Source: a virus. From it: 21,571 bases of DNA. The DNA is taken from positions 1 to 21,571 of the IMG/VR virus record IMGVR_UViG_3300030117_000068; one strand, given 5' to 3'. This document shows, piece by piece, positions 17,101-21,571 of the stretch. Below the pieces are notes generated by a model. That model searched no databases and was not told the origin of the DNA. It saw nothing but the letters and a program-made list of their open reading frames with translations. Every line of letters begins with the position of its first letter. Position 1 is the first letter of the stretch. The position numbers and the translations under genes were made by a program.

Positions 17101-17873
17101 TTGGTAATGCTAATATGTGGGCTACAAAAACTGGTGGACAACAAGCGGCTAGAAAATACAGACAAGCTATATTTGCAGATGTAAATAGAACTATTATCAC
17201 ACCATCAGCTACAGACCAATTTAACATGATGCATGGTGTATTTCGTATAGATAGTAAAGGTATGAACAAAGTTATGAATAATAAAATAGGTAGATTCTTT
17301 GGTTATCAAGAAACTACTAGAGGTGGTAAATTAAATAATGCATATCTTGGATTGCCATTCCAATTCTTTTCTTGGGCTGTTTCTGCAAATAGAAAACTTA
17401 TTATGTCAGGATTACAAGGTAGAGAAGCAAATGCAATGGCAGGTGTAATGGCTATGGTATCATTAGGTATGTTAGGAGATTACTTTAAGAATCCTAGATA
17501 CTGGGTACAAAAACCTGTAGAAGAAAAAATTATTAGAGGCGTAGAATTATCAGGTGTTCTTGGATTATTTGGAGATATGAACTTTATGTTAGAAACTATA
17601 TCAGGTGGTATGTTTGATAATGCTGTTGGTGTAAGACCATTATTAGGACAAGATTTAAGATTTGGCGATCCTGATATGGCTGATGCAGTAGGAGAGTTTG
17701 CTGGTGCTGGGCCATCTATACCATTAGATTTACTTCATACTTTTATGACAGATCAAGACTATGATGATAAAGCGGCTACAATCAGAAGATTAATTCCATT
17801 GAATACTTTATGGATATGGGATAGAACTTTTAAAAACTTGTACAATAAAGGAGCTGAAATATTAGAGGATTAA
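14130..17873 (+). CDS. Internal virion protein, T7 gp16-like, no visible transglycosylase
   Basis: A 1247-residue protein at the gp16 position (T7 gp16 is 1318). After an acidic N-terminus, residues about 128-208 are Gly-rich and hydrophobic (LLPALVAGLGDPINYIPIPF, then AGYVGGAFALGGLFTGIFG), likely membrane-active. The middle is helical and charged. Further hydrophobic stretches occur at about 815-840 (WASLAFMGKVIFSALVDAGRP) and about 1080-1118 (FQFFSWAVSANRKLIM, then AGVMAMVSLGMLGDYF). The lytic transglycosylase domain found at the N-terminus of T7 gp16 is not recognisable: there is no ES-type catalytic Glu motif or GLMQ-like motif. It probably forms the inner-membrane part of the ejection channel. 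A tail-fibre gene follows after one base. Confidence 0.82.
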   Translation: MVGIKYNTEEQEKELNVIKDVDAIYTSLPHNHVTPLKYDNGFWSDVEDEFALSWLGQLINHNEYDAGFNNKPIDLDYDPFAPENMDGYEMYAGKFKDVRNKEHHDFIKAKIDANLQKRYRLNDSDRGLLPALVAGLGDPINYIPIPFVKGIGFGSRFVRGGLISAGLVGATEPIRRSIDPTSTGAETAGYVGGAFALGGLFTGIFGRKIINETITKKGGSKKIINNYLKAHHTTEGRTDFEATGFNYKVGDDSFGTTVKVGKTDQTPNNRYKPVHFDKKKNLLTVDEVYLRNVYNQGLHLFFSQKGVNPLPRETFRTAEDFIKFAMKKEVYRGVYKEFRKGKTEKVADFENRLNTRVLTDLVKDATVDRSTANNRLFQNIEALTNYGKVMKSFRDPYYAKEMQRLSGDFATGMRGNRYGIATENSAMLDAMTNWGQKIHATLRRIDDEFVAYRSNNANSTRILNMNLQKGGIRAGDMYSSVMNKLSGRNARDNTKLTELEFRNKVTQAVGDQKVFDDPAIDPHVKKAATEVRKFYKAFGDDAESLNMFASQGSFKLLMEKKDGVIRQIKGLLDDGKKPLSKVQRARLLAMLKRKEGEYVDVKKQLTELEEGIAPPFTMKDEYFNRIWRRDKILKDPDAFKAVIRNWYVRNPIEFRQGNVKWKSTDPKEIEKRVTNTFNKIVDNEANQFDGDGIAGWGIINGQFKAGVRPLMSRALDIPNKEVMDFIETDITVLMRQYHTRMANAIEITRQFGDRHMDNFLDQTEIRLIMKELKVDKDNAKIDKVLNAFEDEKDKLLGVLNTEDPASFSKRSAAFLRDWASLAFMGKVIFSALVDAGRPIMVNGISRTFKDGIGTFVSNNAVYAKALKEVEYFAPAMEVTLASSRKRYIEDGGQVGMGKGFLNRQFDRVAHKFNQAQTPFYFANLLTPWTQGMKQFQSVISAHRFIEDSIKIAKGTASEFDINRMASYGIDEKTAKLIADMPHEKLDNKLFVGNANMWATKTGGQQAARKYRQAIFADVNRTIITPSATDQFNMMHGVFRIDSKGMNKVMNNKIGRFFGYQETTRGGKLNNAYLGLPFQFFSWAVSANRKLIMSGLQGREANAMAGVMAMVSLGMLGDYFKNPRYWVQKPVEEKIIRGVELSGVLGLFGDMNFMLETISGGMFDNAVGVRPLLGQDLRFGDPDMADAVGEFAGAGPSIPLDLLHTFMTDQDYDDKAATIRRLIPLNTLWIWDRTFKNLYNKGAEILED

Positions 17874-17874
17874 T

Positions 17875-18924
17875 ATGACTATAGCAACTGCAAAGAATAC
17901 ACCTAGAAATACATATACTGCTTCAGCAGGACAAACTAATTTTACTATTGGTTTTGAATTTTTCCAAATAGCAGATGTTAAAGTATTTAAGAATGGTACA
18001 CAATTAACCTATCATGCTGATCCTACAACTTTTGCAGATAGATATAAAATTACAGGAGCAACATCTACATCAGATGAAGCATATGAATTTGGTAGTGGTG
18101 GTACAGTTATATTAGGAAGTACAGGTGCTAGTGCTAATGATAAAATTGTAATTATAAGAGATATTACAATAGAAAGAACACAAGATTTCCCTCTTGTAGG
18201 AGCGTTTGACATTACCTCTCTTAATACTCAGTTAGATACTCTTACTTCAATGATGGCTGAACAAGATACTTTAAACTCTAGGTCTATTAGACTAGCAGAT
18301 ACAGATGTTGATTCAGCCACAATGACTTTACCTGATAAGACAACTAGAGCATCTAAGATGTTAGAATTTGATTCTAATGGTAATGTTGCAACAACAATAT
18401 CATCTAGTGGATTACAAACCTTAGCGGCAAATGTATCTAACATAGTAGCTGTTGCAGGACAGATAACACCTACAAATAATATTGGAACACTTGCAGGTAT
18501 AAGTAGTAATATTACAACTCTTGCAGGTATTGGTAATTTATCTACTCTAGCTAATGCATCATCATCTGTAGTTACTGCGGCTAATAATATTGCATCAATT
18601 AATACAAATGCATCAAATATAACAGCAATACAAAATGCTAGTACAAATGCAACAAATGCGGCTAATTCTGCAACTGCCGCTCAACAAGCCCAAGCGGCGG
18701 CTGAATTGGCGGCTGACAATTTTGAAGATTTATACTTAGGAGCAAAGTCATCTGATCCAAGTGTTGATAATGATGGAGATGCTTTAACAACTGGAGATTT
18801 GTATTTTAATACAGGTTCTAATAATTTAAGAGTTTATAATGGTAGCATATGGGAAGATGCCGCTATTAGTACAAGTGGTTTTGCAACTACAGGGTTAAGT
18901 ATTGCTATGGCGGTTGCATTATAG
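17875..18924 (+). CDS. Tail fibre with T7 gp17-type N-terminal adaptor
   Basis: A 349-residue protein. Residues about 1-165 match the T7 tail-fibre N-terminal domain that plugs fibres into the tail: TPRNTYTASAGQTNFTIGFEFFQ..DVKVFKNG, then KIVIIRDITIERTQDF and TSLNTQLDTLTSMMAEQDTLN, followed by SRSIRLAD. A repeat-like Ala/Asn/Thr-rich region follows (about 180-285; SNI..LAGI.., then an Ala-rich coiled coil ending AAAELAADNFEDLYLGAKSSDP). A short beta module TTGDLYFNTGSNNLRVYNGSIW completes it. The chain is much shorter than T7 gp17 (553) and has no large receptor-binding tip, so the distal fibre must come from the small downstream proteins or from genes outside the window. Confidence 0.9.
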   Translation: MTIATAKNTPRNTYTASAGQTNFTIGFEFFQIADVKVFKNGTQLTYHADPTTFADRYKITGATSTSDEAYEFGSGGTVILGSTGASANDKIVIIRDITIERTQDFPLVGAFDITSLNTQLDTLTSMMAEQDTLNSRSIRLADTDVDSATMTLPDKTTRASKMLEFDSNGNVATTISSSGLQTLAANVSNIVAVAGQITPTNNIGTLAGISSNITTLAGIGNLSTLANASSSVVTAANNIASINTNASNITAIQNASTNATNAANSATAAQQAQAAAELAADNFEDLYLGAKSSDPSVDNDGDALTTGDLYFNTGSNNLRVYNGSIWEDAAISTSGFATTGLSIAMAVAL

Positions 18925-18936
18925 TAAAAGGATATT

Positions 18937-19269
18937 ATGGCACAAAATTTTAGAAATCAATTAACACATACTGCAATAGGAACTTCCTATACAGATATAC
19001 TTACTCAGGTTAATTCTTTCGATACTGTTGTGGGTATAAGATTAGTTAATTCAACTGGTACAAGTATTAATGTAACTTGTGCTATAGAAAATAATAGTAA
19101 TACAACCGAGTTAATAGTTAATGCTCCTATACCTGCTGGATCATCATTAGAATTAATTGATGGTGGAGCAAAGATAATATTAAAATCAGGAGATAAGTTA
19201 AAAGCTAAAAGTGATACAGCTTCTAGTTTAAAAGCAATAGTTAGTTTTATAGACGCAATTAGTTCATAG
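18937..19269 (+). CDS. Small beta-rich virion protein (fibre cassette)
   Basis: A 110-residue protein with ribosome binding site AAAAGGA (18926-18932). It opens MAQNFRNQLTHTAIGTSYTD and has DTVVGIRLVNSTGTSINVTC, then NAPIPAGSSLELIDGGAKII and a C-terminal LKAIVSFIDAISS. Very similar short proteins accompany fibre genes in marine podoviruses and myoviruses as I remember them, with no assigned function. The alternating hydrophobic pattern and PAGSSLELIDGGAK turn suggest a small jelly-roll or beta-sandwich, perhaps a fibre or virion decoration subunit. No signal peptide or membrane segment is seen. Confidence 0.8.
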   Translation: MAQNFRNQLTHTAIGTSYTDILTQVNSFDTVVGIRLVNSTGTSINVTCAIENNSNTTELIVNAPIPAGSSLELIDGGAKIILKSGDKLKAKSDTASSLKAIVSFIDAISS

Positions 19270-19277
19270 GAGGTAAC

Positions 19278-19598
19278 ATGGGGTACATAGGACAACAAGT
19301 ATTTACTGGTGTTATAACTTCATCAGATTCAATAGATGCAGGTGTTATAGAAATTACAGACTTATCTGCATCAGCACAAGCACAATTAGGTACTGCTGAG
19401 TTATATGGATTTACAAAAACAAATGGATCAGGTTCACAAAAAGAAGATTTAATTTTAACTAAAACTGGTGGAACAGATAATATATCTGTAGCAAATAATG
19501 ATGGCACACAATCAGATTTATATGATGAAAGTTTTATAGCTAAATCAGGATTAACATTTACTGTTAATAGTGATGGAGAATTAGAGGTTACAATATAA
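19278..19598 (+). CDS. Short fibre-like protein with duplicated C-terminal module
   Basis: A 106-residue protein with a strong ribosome binding site AGGAGGT (19268-19274). The N-terminal 39 residues (MGYIGQQVFTGVITSSDSID...) are a probable attachment segment ending in SASAQAQLG. Residues 40-106 form a module starting AELYGFT and ending TFTVNSDGELEVTI that recurs at the C-terminus of the protein encoded at 19816-20388. The repeated module suggests a small trimerising or knob-like fibre element. The function is unproven. It ends in a TAATG junction. Confidence 0.75.
   Translation: MGYIGQQVFTGVITSSDSIDAGVIEITDLSASAQAQLGTAELYGFTKTNGSGSQKEDLILTKTGGTDNISVANNDGTQSDLYDESFIAKSGLTFTVNSDGELEVTI
19395..19595 (+). 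repeat. Duplicated fibre module, copy 1
   Basis: This encodes residues 40-106 of the short fibre protein. Conserved with copy 2 at 20194-20385 are AE(L/I)YGFT at the start, GG.DNI in the middle, and SG.TF..NS.G.L..TI at the end. The match is mainly at protein level. Confidence 0.7.
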
Positions 19599-19816
19599 TG
19601 CCTTTAACTAGACTTGGATCATTAGCGGCAACTAATTTAGTATTAGGTGGTAATGTAGGTACTGAGGGAGATGCATATAAAAACTATAATGCTATTACAA
19701 GTAATGTAACTTTAACTATGGAAGCATCTAAAAATTATTTTTTAAAAGGGCCAATAACAATTAACAATGGTGTAACATTTACTATTGCAGGAACAGGGGA
19801 GTTAAAAATAATCTAA
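19598..19816 (+). CDS. Very small fibre-associated protein
   Basis: A 72-residue protein joined to both neighbours by one-base overlaps (TAATG). It reads MPLTRLGSLAATNLVLGG, a polar stretch, then NYFLKGPITINNGVTFTIAG ending GELKII. The end (GPITI..GVT.TI..G...I) is a small beta-solenoid-like pattern that I associate with marine phage fibre proteins, where it is often fused to larger chains. As a free-standing gene it may be an accessory subunit of the fibre tip. No enzymatic motif is visible. Confidence 0.72.
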   Translation: MPLTRLGSLAATNLVLGGNVGTEGDAYKNYNAITSNVTLTMEASKNYFLKGPITINNGVTFTIAGTGELKII

Positions 19817-20388
19817 TGCCTTATATTGGAAGAGGAATACAAACTGGCGAATATAAGATAATTACTTTAACAGAAAGTTTTGATGGTAATAGAGTAGATT
19901 TTACTATGTCGGAATCTGTACCATCAGAAAAAGTTTTATTAGTTATATTATCAGGGGTACTACAACATTGGGGAGATGCATATACAGTATCAGGTACTAC
20001 TCTTACATTCTCAGCCGCTCCTAGTTCAGGAGAAACTATAAAGATATTAAAGTTAGGAGATACTCTTAACATAGCAACACCTAGTCAAAATACTGTAGGT
20101 ATAGCACAATTATCTACTAGCGGTATATCAGCAGGTAAAGTATTTAAAGTAAATGATGCTGGAAATGCTTGGGAATTAGGCAATGCATCTAGTGCAGAAA
20201 TATATGGATTTACTATGACAGATACAAATAGTGATGGCGTATTAGATTCTTTACAAGTAACAACAACAAATGGTGGACAAGATAATATAACAGCTACACA
20301 ATATGCGGCTTTTGATGATAAAATCTTTGCGGCTAGTGGCTTTACATTTAGCTTGAATAGTAGTGGACATTTGATTGCAACCATTTAA
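19816..20388 (+). CDS. Fibre-like protein with duplicated C-terminal module
   Basis: A 190-residue protein. The first part (about 1-85: MPYIGRGIQTGEYKIITLTE...GNRVDFTM, then LLVILSGVLQHWGDAYTVSG, TLTFSAAPSSGETIKI) is a beta-rich domain like those in T7-type fibre N-termini that carry a ...VFLNG...Y...G..I.F...P..G..I motif. Residues about 86-126 are a linker (GIAQLSTSGISAGKVFKVND). Residues 127-190 are the module shared with the gene at 19278-19598. It is likely a secondary fibre or adhesin protein. The start shares a base with the previous stop. A 21-base gap with a GAGGT ribosome binding site follows. Confidence 0.78.
   Translation: MPYIGRGIQTGEYKIITLTESFDGNRVDFTMSESVPSEKVLLVILSGVLQHWGDAYTVSGTTLTFSAAPSSGETIKILKLGDTLNIATPSQNTVGIAQLSTSGISAGKVFKVNDAGNAWELGNASSAEIYGFTMTDTNSDGVLDSLQVTTTNGGQDNITATQYAAFDDKIFAASGFTFSLNSSGHLIATI
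20194..20385 (+). repeat. Duplicated fibre module, copy 2
   Basis: This encodes residues 127-190 of the fibre-like protein and corresponds to copy 1 at 19395-19595. It is about three residues shorter in the middle loop, with the same AE(L/I)YGFT opening and SG.TF..NS.G.L..TI ending. Confidence 0.7.
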
Positions 20389-20409
20389 AAAATGAGGTAA
20401 GTATAAGTT

Positions 20410-21075
20410 ATGTCAAAAATTAAAGTTAATGAGATAGAAGCGGCTACTGGTTCAACTGTAACTATTCCAACTGGTCAAACATTTACAGTTACAGATGGAA
20501 TACCAGCTACAAATTTATCAGGTACGATTGCTGATGCAAGATTGCCAACAGTACCAGTAACTAAAGGTGGTACTGGATTAACATCATTAGGTTCTGCTGG
20601 ACAAGCAATCAAAGTTAATAGTGGTGGTAATGCTTTAGAATTTGGTGCTGTTGCTGGTGGAAAAATTTTACAAGTAGTTTCTGGCAATCATACTACACAA
20701 GCATCAACAACATCAACATCTTTTCAAGATGTTTCGTCTAATACAAATGTTAGTATGACTTGTTCTGCAACATCAAGCAAAGTTTTAATTTTAGCACATT
20801 TTAACGAATTATATTATAATGGTAACACATCTCTTTATTTAAGAGTAACCGCTGGTGGTACAGAAATTATGAGAGTAAATAATGCTGTTTATACACCAAG
20901 TTTAGGTGGAGAAAAATTATTTAATCAAGATTTAATTTTTTTATATTCGCCTAGTAGCACATCAGCTATTGAATATAAAATGCAATTTCATTCACAAAAT
21001 AGTACAGCAGTTCGAGTTAATCAAAATGGTGTTGCTGGTGGTTCATCAATAATATTAATGGAAGTAGGAGCATAA
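20410..21075 (+). CDS. Fibre/receptor-binding-type protein
   Basis: A 221-residue protein. The N-terminal part is the modular linker common in marine phage fibres: MSKIKVNEIEAATGSTVTIP, GQTFTVTDGIPATNLSGTI, then LPTVPVTKGGTGLTSLGSAG and AIKVNSGGNALEFGA (about residues 1-78). The C-terminal part (about 83-221) is a beta-rich globular domain with SSTSFQDV-like opening strands, SSKVLILAHFNELYYNG, SLYLRVTAGGTEIMRV and a final SIILMEVGA, looking like a jelly-roll knob. This makes it the best candidate in the window for a receptor-contacting tip. The receptor cannot be predicted. Confidence 0.82.
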   Translation: MSKIKVNEIEAATGSTVTIPTGQTFTVTDGIPATNLSGTIADARLPTVPVTKGGTGLTSLGSAGQAIKVNSGGNALEFGAVAGGKILQVVSGNHTTQASTTSTSFQDVSSNTNVSMTCSATSSKVLILAHFNELYYNGNTSLYLRVTAGGTEIMRVNNAVYTPSLGGEKLFNQDLIFLYSPSSTSAIEYKMQFHSQNSTAVRVNQNGVAGGSSIILMEVGA

Positions 21076-21338
21076 TGATTATAGAAGCAATTTTAAAAAT
21101 AAATCCTAATGCAGTAGTAACTGTTAGAGGTGGAGATATTGATACTTGTGAATTTGAATGGTTAGAAAACACTACACCAATTTTAAGAGAAGATATTAAA
21201 GCTCAACTTTCAACAGTAGAAGCTGAATTTGAACAAGCTAAACAAGATCAAATAGACTTAAAAGATAGTGCAAAAAATAAACTAATGAATGGAGAGGCAT
21301 TAACCGAAGATGAGGCTAATGTTATGGTAGGATTATAA
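21075..21338 (+). CDS. Small fibre-associated protein
   Basis: An 87-residue protein that starts MIIEAILKINPNAVVTVRGG, then DTCEFEWLENTTPILREDIK, and continues as a charged helix (STVEAEFEQAKQDQIDLKDS) with a helical end. Comparable MII.AI...NP.AVVTVRG.DIDTC.IEW proteins follow fibre genes in many marine phages as I remember them and are often called tail-fibre assembly or XkdW-like. A chaperone or fibre-attached role fits the position but is not shown. It is bounded by TAATG junctions on both sides. Confidence 0.78.
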   Translation: MIIEAILKINPNAVVTVRGGDIDTCEFEWLENTTPILREDIKAQLSTVEAEFEQAKQDQIDLKDSAKNKLMNGEALTEDEANVMVGL

Positions 21339-21571
21339 TGGCAACAGTAAACTTAGGAAGAATTAAACCAGTATTTAGAGGAGCATACAATAACTCAACT
21401 GCATATGTTGTTGATGATATTGTAACTTCAGGTAACGAAACATTTATAGCTATTGCGGCAACACAAGGTAATGCTACAAGTGATGGAAGTAAATGGACTA
21501 AACTTGCGGCTAAAGGTTCTGATGGTACAGATGTTGCGGCTACATTAGCAAACAAAGAAATTGCATTTAAA
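21338..21571 (+). CDS. Tail fibre-like protein, 3' end missing
   Basis: An ATG at 21338 shares one base with the preceding TAA and opens a frame that runs to the window end (78 codons, no stop). The protein begins MATVNLGRIKPVFRGAYNNS, then TAYVVDDIVTSGNETFIAIA, followed by DGSKWTKLAAKGSDGTD. This is the start of a widespread marine phage structural-protein type. It has the YVVDDIV...G..FIA....G...W layout of a small carbohydrate-binding-like (CBM5/12-like) module. It is probably the next and perhaps main fibre or adhesin chain, continuing outside the window. Confidence 0.82.
   Translation, partial: MATVNLGRIKPVFRGAYNNSTAYVVDDIVTSGNETFIAIAATQGNATSDGSKWTKLAAKGSDGTDVAATLANKEIAFK

Noticed and set aside
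1-21571. Avoidance of GANTC or GATC as an alternative methylation signal
   Set aside because: GATTC, GAATC and GATC are all plainly present many times, so the depletion is specific to GCWGC and GGWCC (and perhaps CCWGG).
1-21571. tRNA genes, CRISPR arrays, insertion sequences, integrase or attachment sites
   Set aside because: Intergenic space is nearly absent; I saw no cloverleaf-like segment, no regularly spaced repeats, and no recombinase or transposase motif in any supported frame.

Overview
The window is a 21.6-kb piece of a tailed double-stranded DNA phage with T7-like (podovirus) virion architecture. It covers almost the whole packaging, head, tail and tail-fibre module. DNA is AT-rich (roughly one third G+C by eye), every supported gene is on the + strand, and genes abut or overlap with almost no spacers. 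I see no tRNA, integrase, transposon, CRISPR array, polymerase or lysis gene. Several protein types (DUF5872, a plastocyanin-like domain in a tail protein, short MATVNLGRIKP- and MIIEAI-type fibre proteins) are ones I associate with marine phages and marine viral metagenomes. A phage of an AT-rich marine alphaproteobacterium (SAR11- or SAR116-like) is my best guess, but the host cannot be read from the sequence.

Layout: (1) 1-2315, packaging: the 3' end of a very basic DUF5872 protein, a small conserved unknown, the large terminase, and a proline-rich small protein. (2) 2315-7887, head: portal; then a non-structural insert (metallophosphatase, DUF3310 protein, one unknown); then a Bbp19-like protein, scaffold, gp13-like protein, major capsid protein and a small probable decoration protein. 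The last two have the strongest ribosome binding sites in the window. (3) 7888-7944: a strong GC hairpin directly after the capsid pair, where T7 has its T-phi terminator. (4) 7945-11306: tail tubular proteins A and B. (5) 11306-17873: internal virion/ejection proteins like gp14, gp15 and gp16. (6) 17875-21571: a T7-type tail-fibre adaptor followed by seven short fibre/adhesin-like genes, the last cut by the window end.

How it works together: terminase and portal package DNA into a shell built from capsid protein on the scaffold. The gp11/gp12-like tube closes the head and carries fibres. The gp14/15/16-like proteins probably form the trans-envelope ejection channel. Most junctions are translationally coupled (TAATG or ATGA), so the region probably behaves as one late transcript, with the capsid genes boosted by good ribosome binding sites and perhaps by the downstream hairpin.

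Most notable: (a) the tail tubular protein B homologue carries an inserted plastocyanin/cupredoxin-like domain with a complete His...Cys-x2-His-x2-Met type-1 copper ligand set; (b) the window contains no GCWGC and no GGWCC by my scan, visible as forced codon choice at every Ala-Ala and Gly-Pro pair, which suggests escape from two restriction specificities; (c) the fibre is split into many small proteins, two of which share a duplicated C-terminal module.
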